Origin: Euplotes aediculatus
Taxonomy: Eukaryota > Ciliophora > Spirotrichea > Euplotida > Euplotidae
NCBI GenBank assembly: GCA_030463445.1
Contig: JAQGFW010031483.1
Location: 1 to 32,127 of the forward strand
Reading direction: 5' to 3'
DNA length: 32,127 nucleotides
Part shown: piece by piece, positions 1 to 7,450 of the stretch
Layout: every line of letters begins with the position of its first letter
Numbering within the stretch: the stretch's first letter is position 1
The notes under the pieces: model-generated
Told to the model about the DNA's origin: nothing
Seen by the model: the letters and a program-made list of their open reading frames with translations, nothing else
The model's database searches: none
Made by a program: the position numbers and the translations under genes

Positions 1-238
1 AAGTGATGAGCGTTGGTTTATTCTGCGACATAGCAAGACGTGCTTTTTTGAGTGCATCGCCCTCAAGACAACCTCCACTTATACCACCAATCCACTCGCC
101 AGACTCCATTACGAGCATCCTTGCACCAGTTCGGCGGTATGACGAACCCTCAACTCGCAATACTGTTGCCAAAGCCGCTTTGTTTTTTGTAAAGTCAATT
201 TTGTTGTACTCTTCGATAATTGTTTTTAATTCTTTCAT
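1..238 (-). CDS. xdhC: XdhC/CoxI-family molybdoenzyme accessory protein (N-terminal part, cut by window edge)
   Basis: The first 79 residues of this protein are visible, reading leftward from ATG at 238 and running off the window. The segment carries the family N-terminal signature: an ATVLRVEGSSYRRTGARM stretch (about residues 24-41), then GGISGGCLEGDALKKA (about 51-66) with its conserved cysteine at 57. Proteins of this family bind molybdenum cofactor, help its sulfuration, and insert it into xanthine-dehydrogenase or CO-dehydrogenase-type hydroxylases in the cytoplasm. The target enzyme is not in the window and probably lies further left. A promoter-like element sits 32-59 bp upstream, so it need not be co-transcribed with the glycosidase. 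Family assignment is secure from the motifs; the partner enzyme is unknown. Confidence 0.88.
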   Translation of the reverse strand, partial: MKELKTIIEEYNKIDFTKNKAALATVLRVEGSSYRRTGARMLVMESGEWIGGISGGCLEGDALKKARLAMSQNKPTLIT

Positions 239-269
239 GTTAAGGTCAAAATATCAAAAGGATTATCTC

Positions 270-297
270 CAAAGATACATAACGGTTTTTAATCAAA
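270..297 (-). promoter_or_regulatory. Candidate Bacteroidota promoter for the XdhC-family gene
   Basis: On the minus strand, TATCTTTG (277 to 270) matches the -7 consensus TAnnTTTG exactly. TTTG (297 to 294) lies 16 bases upstream as a possible -33 element, one base short of the usual 17-23 spacing. It sits between the glycosidase stop and the XdhC start, giving a leader of about 25 bases. The -7 match is seen; use as a promoter is inferred. Confidence 0.4.
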
Positions 298-327
298 AAA
301 TGATTTCATTCATGTTAATAATGTCGG

Positions 328-1362
328 CTATTTTTCTGATGGAATCGGCATGGGCTGGTTTTCTTTGATAGGAGTACCAAAGTTTGGTGTTCCGTCGGTA
401 TTCCACGTAAATTTCTGCATTCTTGGCGAGCGAAACTTGCCGCAGCCTTGTCCCATTTGCGAATTGGCATGGTACAAAATCCAATCTTCTTTACCATTAG
501 GCGATTTGAAAAAAGAATTATGCCCAGGGGCAAAAACGCCATTTTCTGGAGATTGCTTAAATATAGGTTCAGGATGTTTTTTCCAACTTTTAGGAGCTAA
601 TAAATCAGCGTTTGTATCTGCACTGAGGATTCCTAACGAATAAAAATCCGTCCAGCAGCCACTTGCCGAATACACAATAAAGAGTTTTTTGCCATGTTTC
701 AGAATCTGTGGACCTTCGTTTACGTTTACGTGCGAAAGATTTGGGTCATTTTTAATATCGCCATGTTTTTCCCAATCAAAATCCGAACTCGAAATTTTTG
801 AACGTTTACCCTCAATCGTCCACGGATTTTTCATTTTGGCAATAAAAATATCTTGAGCTCCGTTTTTATTACCTTCCCAACCCGACCAAATCATATAAAG
901 TTTACCATTATGCTCAAAAACATCGCCATCAATCGCCCATTTATTAGTTTCATCTGCAATTTGCCCCTTAAAAATCCATTCGCCTTGCATGGGGTCGTTT
1001 GATGGATTCTCCAAAACATACATTCGGTGGTTGTTATTATTACCATCATCGGCTGCAAAATACATATACCACTTGCCTGTAATAAAATGGATTTCGGGAG
1101 CCCACAATTCTTTTGAGTACATAGTGCCTTTTGGCGGAGTCCAGATGGTTTTACTTTCGGCAGTTTTTAAGTCGGCGAGGTTTTGGGTTTTCCATAGTTT
1201 TAGCTCGTTTTGGGTCGTGTGGGTATAATAATAGTAGCCGTCTTTATAAAAACTGTAAGGGTCGGCACCCGATGGCAAAAGCGGATTTGTAAATGTTTTT
1301 TGTTGCGAATACCCAGCCGAGTAAACTGCAAACACTAAGATTGCAAGAAATAATTGTTTCAT
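328..1362 (-). CDS. Secreted glycoside hydrolase family 43 (arabinofuranosidase/xylosidase type)
   Basis: A 344-residue protein. I start at ATG 1362 (MKQLFLAILV...) because it opens directly with a signal peptide ending near YSAGYSQ (residue 20). The longer reading from 1419 would put 19 residues in front of it and overlap the terminator hairpin. The GH43 five-blade propeller hallmarks are visible: general base Asp34 in GADPY, the pKa-tuning Asp145 in WAIDGDVF, general acid Glu216 in VNEGPQI, WAPEIH at 87-92, and His281 in GHNSF. The family removes arabinose or xylose from plant polysaccharides or oligosaccharides; the exact specificity cannot be read from sequence. Export to periplasm or surface is likely. 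The upstream sugar-acid dehydratase fits a pentose-use context, but a terminator-like hairpin separates the two genes. Confidence 0.88.
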   Translation of the reverse strand: MKQLFLAILVFAVYSAGYSQQKTFTNPLLPSGADPYSFYKDGYYYYTHTTQNELKLWKTQNLADLKTAESKTIWTPPKGTMYSKELWAPEIHFITGKWYMYFAADDGNNNNHRMYVLENPSNDPMQGEWIFKGQIADETNKWAIDGDVFEHNGKLYMIWSGWEGNKNGAQDIFIAKMKNPWTIEGKRSKISSSDFDWEKHGDIKNDPNLSHVNVNEGPQILKHGKKLFIVYSASGCWTDFYSLGILSADTNADLLAPKSWKKHPEPIFKQSPENGVFAPGHNSFFKSPNGKEDWILYHANSQMGQGCGKFRSPRMQKFTWNTDGTPNFGTPIKENQPMPIPSEK

Positions 1363-1395
1363 TTTGAGGTTGAATAAATATGAACATATTCGAAT

Positions 1396-1434
1396 AAAAA
1401 AATATCCGTTGAATATCATACATATTCAACGGAT
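1396..1434 (-). terminator. Intrinsic terminator after the sugar-acid dehydratase gene
   Basis: A perfect 13-bp inverted repeat (arms 1404-1416 and 1422-1434, 5-base loop) is followed on the minus strand by a run of seven T (1402 to 1396). It begins 22 bases after the dehydratase stop and ends about 34 bases before the glycosidase start, leaving little room for a separate promoter. Partial read-through is therefore possible. Confidence 0.8.
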
Positions 1435-1456
1435 GAGTCATTAATTATTAGTAAAA

Positions 1457-3187
1457 TCAATGAGATTCTCTATTGACCTCACTTCCAGATTTTCCAATCA
1501 AGAAGTTTAAATCTGCCCCTTCGTGCGATTGATTTACGGTCTCAATATATAGCTTTATGTATCCACGGTTGTAACCCAAATCAATAGCTTCCCAATTTTT
1601 GCGTCTTTCGGCGATTTCTTCTTCGCTCACATGCCAATGAATCTTACGGTTTGGTACATCAACCTCTATCATATCACCGTTTTGTACCAAAGCCAAATTA
1701 CCACCAACTGCTGACTCGGGCGAAGCATGAAGAAATACTGTGCCATAAGCCGTACCACTCATTCGAGCATCGGAGATTCTGACCATATCCGTAATTCCTT
1801 TTTCAAGGATTTTCTTTGGTAAAGCCATGTTTCCAACCTCTGGCATTCCCGGGTAGCCTTTTGGACCGACATTTTTCATAACCATCACACAAGTTTCATC
1901 AATATCGAGTTCGGGGTCATCTATACGGGCGTGATAGTCTTCGATTGTTTCAAAAACAACTGCACGACCTTTATGTTGAAGTAAGTGAGGAGATGCCGCC
2001 GAAACCTTGATTACTGCCCCATTTTCACAAAGATTGCCTTTGACAACAGCAATTCCACCCTCATCAATCATCGGGTTTGCAGCAGGATAAATCACCTCTT
2101 CGTTCCAGTTTTTAGCATCTTTTGAGTTATCTACAATACTTTTACCATTGACCGAAACAGTATCTTTTCTCAAATGTTTTTCGATTTCTCGGATTACAAC
2201 TGGCAGACCACCCGCATAGAAAAAATCCTCCATCAAAAACTTGCCCGATGGCATCAAATTGACCAAAAGAGGGATTTTACTACCGATTTTATCAAAATCA
2301 TCAAGACTTACATCTACTCCGATTCGAGCAGCAATTGCCAATAAATGTAAAATCAAATTTGTTGAGCCGCCAACAGCAGCATTAACCATAATGGCATTCT
2401 CGAATGCTCCACGGGTCAAAACTTGCGACATCGTGAGGTTCTCTTTTACCATTTCTACGGCACGCATGCCGCTCATGTGAGCCATCATTTTTTTACGAGA
2501 ATCTGCTGCTGGAATGGCAGATAAGCCTGGTAAGGTTAGCCCGAGAGCTTCAACCATACAAGCCATTGTAGAAGCTGTACCCATCGTAGAACAATGCCCA
2601 ACACTTCGGCTCATACAAGATTCTGCTTCTTCAAATTCGGCATCGGTCATTTCGCCTCTTTTACGTGCTTCATCAAAACGCCAAACATCTGTACCCGAGC
2701 CAATGGTTCTACCCTGAAAACGACCGTTGAGCATTGGCCCACCTGGTACAACAATCGTTGGTAAATCTACACTGGCAGCACCCATCACGAGCGATGGCGT
2801 TGTTTTATCGCAGCCTGTCAGTAAGACGATTGCATCGAAAGGATTTCCTCTTATACTTTCTTCGACCGACATCGAAGCCAGATTTCGGTAAAGCATGGCT
2901 GTTGGTCGAATGAGTGTTTCGCCGAGCGACATAACAGGGAATTCGAGTGGAAATCCGCCCGCTTCGTAAACACCATTTTTTACAGATTGTGCAATCTCTC
3001 TGAAATGACCATTACAAGGAGTAACCTCCGACCACGTATTACAGATTCCGATAACAGGTTTGCCTTTAAATTGGTGTGCTGGATACCCCTGATTTTTAAT
3101 CCAGCTTCGGTAAATCATGCCATCTTTACCTTCTTTACCGAACCAATCTTGACTGCGTAATTTTTGAGTAGTTTTTTCTTTAGACAT
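1457..3187 (-). CDS. Sugar-acid dehydratase of the IlvD/Edd family (L-arabinonate/D-xylonate dehydratase type)
   Basis: 576 residues, the usual length. Members of this family use a [2Fe-2S] cluster and Mg2+ to dehydrate aldonic acids to 2-keto-3-deoxy acids in the cytoplasm. The alignment with the characterised Rhizobium L-arabinonate dehydratase, recalled from the literature, is close. Cluster cysteines fall at Cys58 (TPCNGH), Cys126 (TGCDKT) and Cys199 (GHCSTMGT); the carbamylated metal-binding lysine is Lys128; the catalytic serine is about Ser477 in RMSGT. The C-terminal HEGADLNFL resembles the substrate-binding tail of the sugar-acid branch and argues against branched-chain dihydroxyacid dehydratase, as does the absence of any ilv gene nearby. 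The neighbouring GH43 enzyme suggests a pentonic acid as substrate, but gluconate- or fuconate-type substrates cannot be excluded. A near-perfect palindrome lies about 40 bp upstream of its start. Confidence 0.87.
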   Translation of the reverse strand: MSKEKTTQKLRSQDWFGKEGKDGMIYRSWIKNQGYPAHQFKGKPVIGICNTWSEVTPCNGHFREIAQSVKNGVYEAGGFPLEFPVMSLGETLIRPTAMLYRNLASMSVEESIRGNPFDAIVLLTGCDKTTPSLVMGAASVDLPTIVVPGGPMLNGRFQGRTIGSGTDVWRFDEARKRGEMTDAEFEEAESCMSRSVGHCSTMGTASTMACMVEALGLTLPGLSAIPAADSRKKMMAHMSGMRAVEMVKENLTMSQVLTRGAFENAIMVNAAVGGSTNLILHLLAIAARIGVDVSLDDFDKIGSKIPLLVNLMPSGKFLMEDFFYAGGLPVVIREIEKHLRKDTVSVNGKSIVDNSKDAKNWNEEVIYPAANPMIDEGGIAVVKGNLCENGAVIKVSAASPHLLQHKGRAVVFETIEDYHARIDDPELDIDETCVMVMKNVGPKGYPGMPEVGNMALPKKILEKGITDMVRISDARMSGTAYGTVFLHASPESAVGGNLALVQNGDMIEVDVPNRKIHWHVSEEEIAERRKNWEAIDLGYNRGYIKLYIETVNQSHEGADLNFLIGKSGSEVNRESH

Positions 3188-3501
3188 TTGATTGAATAGA
3201 ATAAGTTTTTCTGCAAAAAGGTGCTGAAATATTACGAAAGTCGCAATATTTTTTGTTTTTTTGCAGCCAATTTAACTAATAAATATCAACATTTATATAA
3301 CATTATTTTTTTCTAATTAGTAATTAATTGATTATCAATGTTTTATTGGTTACAAAAATAATTTTGCTTGCCAATCTAAAATCATATTATTGTAGAACAA
3401 ACTGATGATTTCTGAATAGTTTATTAATAATTAGTTGATTCTCAATTATCTGTATCGGAAATTTTAAGATTGTTAAACCTTTACCCAAAATAGTTACTTT
3501 T
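3188..3501. other. AT-rich divergent intergenic region with two palindromes
   Basis: This 314-bp gap separates the minus-strand dehydratase from the plus-strand DUF937-OmpA gene. I see no gene in it. It holds the imperfect palindrome at 3228-3250 (listed separately) and a perfect ATTGAT-T-ATCAAT dyad at 3327-3339. TAATTTTG at 3359-3366 matches the -7 consensus for the plus-strand gene but has no convincing -33 partner. Confidence 0.6.
3228..3250. promoter_or_regulatory. Candidate operator palindrome upstream of the dehydratase gene
   Basis: Two 10-base arms (3228-3237 AATATTACGA and 3241-3250 TCGCAATATT) form an inverted repeat with one mismatch around a 3-base centre. The edge lies 40 bp upstream of the dehydratase start codon. 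The size and symmetry fit a dimeric repressor site, for example of a sugar-acid-responsive regulator, but no regulator gene is adjacent and the role is inferred. Confidence 0.4.
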
Positions 3502-4767
3502 ATGAACTTATTTGATACATTGAATGAGGCTTTGAGCGAAGATGTCGTATCAAAAATTGCCAAATTAACAGACGAAGAGCCTTCAAAAACCAGAAAGGCA
3601 TTAGACGGCATTATGTACACGCTTGTTGCGGGGTTGATTCGCCGTACAGGAAGTACGATGAGTGTCAATATGCTTTTCAACCAGATTCAGAAGGGCAGCA
3701 AAGGTGGCGATTTGATAACCTCACCTATGAGTTATTTGGAGAAAAAAGATAAGTTAGAAGATATAACTAAAAATGGCGAAGGGCTTGTAAGTCAGATTTT
3801 CCCTGCTTATAAAAGCCCACTGATTAGTATGATTGGCACTTATGCGGCTATTAAAAAAAATTCTTCGACGATATATTCTTCTTTAATGGCTCCGATGCTA
3901 ATTGATGCCGTAAGTAAAGAAATCTCTGATAAAAAGCTGGATGTTGATGGATTAGTTAATTATTTAGTTGAGCATCACGAGCCATTATTTCAGAAAGCAC
4001 CTGAAGAATTGATGGAGAAAATGATTCCGTCATTAGGTCTTCAAGAGCTAACGTCCGGTAAGTTTACAGCTACCAAACGTGCTGCGGCAATATCTACTGC
4101 GTCTAAGCAACAAGTTATCAAACCTGTTTCGAGTTTAGATAAATCTTCATCATCCGAAGACAATGAATACTCTACCTCGTCGCCATTGCCGTTAAAATGG
4201 TTATTAATAGGTCTGGGTGTTGTTTTAGTGATTTCTGCTGCAATTTATTATTACTATAACTTTTATCAACCGTCTGCCGAACCAACTACCGAAGAAGAAG
4301 TTTCAATGGTTGATACGGTTGCTATTACAGAGACAGATTCGACTAAAATGATAGCAGATTCGTCAAAAGATTCTCTTGCGACAACACAAACTATCGGTGC
4401 TGGTATTGATGAACTTAGCTCGTTTGGTTCAAGCCTGAATGCTTATTTGGCAGATGCTACAAAACCTGCGGGTCAAATCGTTCCGATGGCTAATGTTAAA
4501 TTTGGAAAAGGTACTGCAAAACCAGATACAGATTCTGATTTATTAGTTTCTGAATTAGCCGATTTGATGGCAAAGTACCCTAAGCTACAAGTGCAGATTC
4601 AAGGATACGCCAACGATGCAGGCGTGAATAATAATAAAATAGCACTAAGACGTGCGTTTGCTATTAAAACAATCTTAGAATCTAAAGGAATTGAAGCTAA
4701 AAGAATTGATGCAGTAGGTTCAGGCAATCAAGCTAATAAGGTTGATATTAAGGTAGTTACAAAATAA
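3502..4767 (+). CDS. DUF937 and OmpA-like domain membrane protein
   Basis: 421 residues. The N-terminal half (about 1-190) is a helical DUF937-type region beginning MNLFDTLNEALSEDVV and containing IRRTGSTMSVN. A Ser-rich linker follows, then one transmembrane helix (about 231-254, LKWLLIGLGVVLVISAAIYY), an acidic Thr/Ser-rich spacer (about 257-300), and a C-terminal OmpA-like peptidoglycan-binding domain (about 330-421; VKFGKGTAKPDTDSD, QIQGYANDAGVNNNKIALRRA, VGSGNQA). The predicted topology puts DUF937 in the cytoplasm and the OmpA domain in the periplasm, tethering inner membrane to cell wall. The classic OmpA-domain Asp and Arg are recognisable (Asp in YANDAG, Arg in ALRRA). The function of DUF937 is not established, so no process is proposed. 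The gene stands alone and ends in a strong hairpin. Confidence 0.85.
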   Translation: MNLFDTLNEALSEDVVSKIAKLTDEEPSKTRKALDGIMYTLVAGLIRRTGSTMSVNMLFNQIQKGSKGGDLITSPMSYLEKKDKLEDITKNGEGLVSQIFPAYKSPLISMIGTYAAIKKNSSTIYSSLMAPMLIDAVSKEISDKKLDVDGLVNYLVEHHEPLFQKAPEELMEKMIPSLGLQELTSGKFTATKRAAAISTASKQQVIKPVSSLDKSSSSEDNEYSTSSPLPLKWLLIGLGVVLVISAAIYYYYNFYQPSAEPTTEEEVSMVDTVAITETDSTKMIADSSKDSLATTQTIGAGIDELSSFGSSLNAYLADATKPAGQIVPMANVKFGKGTAKPDTDSDLLVSELADLMAKYPKLQVQIQGYANDAGVNNNKIALRRAFAIKTILESKGIEAKRIDAVGSGNQANKVDIKVVTK

Positions 4768-4784
4768 GTGTGTAATATTACCGA

Positions 4785-4825
4785 AACAAAAGAGCGATTT
4801 GAGACCCTCAAATCGCTCTTTTGTT
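4785..4825. terminator. Bidirectional terminator between convergent genes
   Basis: A perfect 19-bp inverted repeat with a 3-base loop (arms 4785-4803 and 4807-4825), with an A-rich left foot and T-rich right foot, so it can work on both strands. It serves the DUF937-OmpA gene from the left. On the right its last two bases are part of the stop codon of the response regulator gene. Confidence 0.9.
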
Positions 4826-5513
4826 ATTCTATAAAATAACCCATTCCGGTTTTGGTCTGGATTAGTTTGGTATCAAATTCTTTGTCTACTTTTTTTCGTA
4901 AGAAATTGATATAAACCTCTATCACGTTGAGGCTATCAAAATTTTCTTTCCAAACGTCTTTGGCAATGTCATTTTTTGAAATGATTTTTCCTTTGTTTCT
5001 TACCAAGTACTCGAGTAAGTTAAATTCTTTTGGGGTCAAATCAATTTTTTTGCCATTTCGAATTACAATTTTACTTTCGAGATTCATTTCAAGGTCGCCA
5101 ACTTTCAGGATATTACTAATATCGAATGAAGTATCTGTATTGGCTCTTTTCAAAAATACATTGACACGAGCTAAAAGCTCCCTAAAATCATACGGTGTGA
5201 CGATATAATCATCAGCCCCGCTTTCAAAACCTTCGATTTTATCATCTGAGTCTCCGAATGCAGTAAGCATAATTATCGGAATCTGAGTGTCTTTCTGACG
5301 AATCTCGGCACAAACCTCATAGCCATTTTTGCCACCTCCGATATTTATATCAAGTATCAAAAGGTCAAATTTTTTTTGATTGAAGAATTTTAAAGCAAAT
5401 TTGCTATCGTAAGCAATATCTACCTCAAAATCTTTTTCACGAAGACCTTTTGCCAGTGTCTGAGCAAGTTTTTGGTCGTCTTCGGTGATTAATATTTTCT
5501 TTTTTTCTACCAT
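4824..5513 (-). CDS. OmpR-family response regulator with an altered receiver lysine
   Basis: 229 residues: a receiver domain (about 5-122) and a winged-helix DNA-binding domain (about 133-229; IDLTPKEFNLLEYLVRNKGKI and a C-terminal TKTGMGYFIE). The receiver has the acidic pair Glu11-Asp12, phosphoacceptor Asp55 (LLILDINI) and Thr84 (MLTA). The almost invariant lysine of the K-P-[FY] motif is replaced: the sequence reads DDYIVTPYDF with Thr106 (codon ACA). No histidine kinase is adjacent. It lies 24 bp after the sodium:solute symporter gene and is probably the last gene of the porW-microprotein-symporter unit. The family usually controls transcription on phosphorylation; whether this one is phosphorylated normally is uncertain. 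Confidence 0.9.
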   Translation of the reverse strand: MVEKKKILITEDDQKLAQTLAKGLREKDFEVDIAYDSKFALKFFNQKKFDLLILDINIGGGKNGYEVCAEIRQKDTQIPIIMLTAFGDSDDKIEGFESGADDYIVTPYDFRELLARVNVFLKRANTDTSFDISNILKVGDLEMNLESKIVIRNGKKIDLTPKEFNLLEYLVRNKGKIISKNDIAKDVWKENFDSLNVIEVYINFLRKKVDKEFDTKLIQTKTGMGYFIE

Positions 5514-5537
5514 TCAAGTCTTTAAATCAAGCAATAG

Positions 5538-7238
5538 TTATTTTGTAATTATTTCTTTTGGAATAAACAATTGAAAAATCCATCCGAATCCAATTACCAG
5601 TACACATCCAATCGGATTTAACCACAAATAAGCGACTAAATCGTATTTCCAAATCAAAATTACCAAAATTTGTGAGATAACAGCACTATAAAAGGTAGCT
5701 TTTGAGCCAATTTTCTTAAAATAGAATGCCACAAGGAAGATTCCGAGGATTACACCATAAAACCATGACCCCAAAATATTGACCAACTCAATCATGCTGC
5801 TACCCAGATTATTGGCAAACTGGGCTACAATAATACAGAAAATCCCCCACAAAACAGTAAAAACCTTTGAGGCGTTGAGTTCGAGTTTTTCGGTCAATTC
5901 TTTTTTTGTGGTTTTTCGGTAAATATCAATGACGGTTGTTGAAGCCAGCGAATTATATGCAGAAGCCACAGAACCCATTGAAGCCGAGAAGATTACGGCT
6001 ATTAAAAGTCCGATTAATCCATGTGGAAGATAATCAAGTACAAACCTCAAAAAAACATAGTTTACATCGTTGGCATCGGCAGTTGAATCATTCATTTTTA
6101 TTAAACCAACAACCTTGCTTTTGACTTCTTTGATTTCGGTTTCTATTGCTTTGATATTCTCCTTTGATTTTAATATTTCTTGATTATCAGTTGATTTTAT
6201 ATTTTTTTGTAGGGTAATTATCTCATTTTTTCGTTTTTCTGAAAGCTGATTATGGTGTGTCTCTAACTGACCAAACTCAGTAGCATACTGGCTACTTCTT
6301 AGTTTGTCGGTTTCGACCTTATTAAAAAAAACAGGCGAAGGGTTATATTGGTAAAATACAAAAACCAAAACCCCGATTAGAAGGATTCCGAATTGCATCG
6401 GAATCTTCAAAAGACCATTCATAACCAAACCCAAACGGCTTTGAGTAACGCTTTCGCCTGTTAAATAACGACTCACCTGCGACTGGTCAGTACCAAAATA
6501 AGAGAGTTGTAAGAAAAAACCAGCAATCAGCCCTGACCATACATTATAACGGTCTTGCGGATTAAAATCAAAATTTATAATATTTAATCTTTCGGCTTTA
6601 CCCGCTACTTTTAAGGCATCTACCAAACCCATATCTTGAGGTAGCATTTGCACAACCAAAACCCCAGCAAAAACCATAGCTGCCGTAACAATCAACATTT
6701 GTTGCAGGTGCGTATATGAGATTGCTTTTGTGCCGCCAATGACGGTGTAGGTCAGCACAATACCACCCATGATGATATTAGTGTAAAAAATATCCCACCC
6801 AAAAATGGTTGATAGAATAATTGAGGGGGCGTAAATCGAAATACCTGTCGAAAGCCCTCGCTGAACCAAAAAAAGCAGGGCTGTAAAAATCCGAACTCTT
6901 GAATCAAATCGAGATTCGAGGTATTCATAAGCGGTATAGACTTTTAGCCGATGAAATATTGGAATAAATGTGATGCACAAGACAATCATCGCAAGTGGAA
7001 GTCCAAAATAGAATTGAACGAATCTCATTCCATCCGAAAACCCTTGACCTGGTGCAGATAAAAATGTTACGGCACTTGCTTGCGTTGCCATGACAGAAAG
7101 CCCTACATGATACCACGGAAGTGATTGATTGCCAAGTAAATATCCGTCAATGTTTGTGTCGTTTCGATTTTTATAAACGCCGTAAACTATGATAAAAAGG
7201 AGGGTGATAGATAGGGTTATCCAGTCTAATAGAGTCAT
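5538..7238 (-). CDS. Sodium:solute symporter (SSS/SLC5 family) with a coiled-coil insertion
   Basis: 566 residues with many hydrophobic helices in the SSS fold. Family marks include DGYLLGNQSLPWYHVGLSVMATQASAVTFL near the N terminus, which carries the unwound TM1 region, and SASMGSVASAYNSLASTTVIDIY (about 418-440), which carries the Ser/Thr cluster of the Na2 site. Family members import a small solute with Na+ through the inner membrane; the substrate cannot be read from sequence. Residues about 305-392 form a hydrophilic, Lys/Glu-rich segment that looks like a long coiled coil between two helices, absent from compact members such as vSGLT. A 40-residue one-helix protein is encoded 51 bp upstream and a response regulator 24 bp downstream. 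Confidence 0.9.
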   Translation of the reverse strand: MTLLDWITLSITLLFIIVYGVYKNRNDTNIDGYLLGNQSLPWYHVGLSVMATQASAVTFLSAPGQGFSDGMRFVQFYFGLPLAMIVLCITFIPIFHRLKVYTAYEYLESRFDSRVRIFTALLFLVQRGLSTGISIYAPSIILSTIFGWDIFYTNIIMGGIVLTYTVIGGTKAISYTHLQQMLIVTAAMVFAGVLVVQMLPQDMGLVDALKVAGKAERLNIINFDFNPQDRYNVWSGLIAGFFLQLSYFGTDQSQVSRYLTGESVTQSRLGLVMNGLLKIPMQFGILLIGVLVFVFYQYNPSPVFFNKVETDKLRSSQYATEFGQLETHHNQLSEKRKNEIITLQKNIKSTDNQEILKSKENIKAIETEIKEVKSKVVGLIKMNDSTADANDVNYVFLRFVLDYLPHGLIGLLIAVIFSASMGSVASAYNSLASTTVIDIYRKTTKKELTEKLELNASKVFTVLWGIFCIIVAQFANNLGSSMIELVNILGSWFYGVILGIFLVAFYFKKIGSKATFYSAVISQILVILIWKYDLVAYLWLNPIGCVLVIGFGWIFQLFIPKEIITK

Positions 7239-7289
7239 GGTTTTAGGTAAGAAACTGTTTTTGTAACTGTTGAATAGTAAATAGATGTT

Positions 7290-7412
7290 TTATGAAAAGT
7301 ATTTTGTGAGCCAATAAAAAATTGCGATTTGAATGATAAGTACCCCAATGACAAAATAATATACATTATTCCATGCCTTTAGAATTGGAGATTTGTCTTC
7401 TTTTTCTTGCAT
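7290..7412 (-). CDS. 40-residue single-helix membrane microprotein beside the symporter
   Basis: A complete short gene runs from ATG at 7412 to TAA at 7290-7292. The product begins MQEKEDKSPILKAWNNVYY, continues into one hydrophobic helix (about residues 18-35), and ends in TKYFS. It lies 38 bp after porW and 51 bp before the sodium:solute symporter start, on the same strand. The layout (charged N terminus, Trp/Tyr at the interface, one helix, short polar tail) is what one expects for a small accessory subunit of a membrane transporter. I recall similar short proteins next to SSS symporters in other Bacteroidota but cannot check this here. The role is inferred from position; the reading frame itself is clear. 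Confidence 0.7.
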   Translation of the reverse strand: MQEKEDKSPILKAWNNVYYFVIGVLIIQIAIFYWLTKYFS

Positions 7413-7450
7413 TTATGATGGGTTGATTTTTGATAAATATGATTAATCTC

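Noticed and set aside
3-368. Plus-strand open frame opposite the XdhC gene
   Set aside because: Its product has no recognisable features, while the opposite strand encodes clear XdhC motifs from ATG 238.
3359-3366. TAATTTTG as a promoter -7 element for the DUF937-OmpA gene
   Set aside because: It matches the consensus, but no TTG lies 17-23 bases upstream. In AT-rich DNA one isolated match is weak, so it is only mentioned in the intergenic entry.
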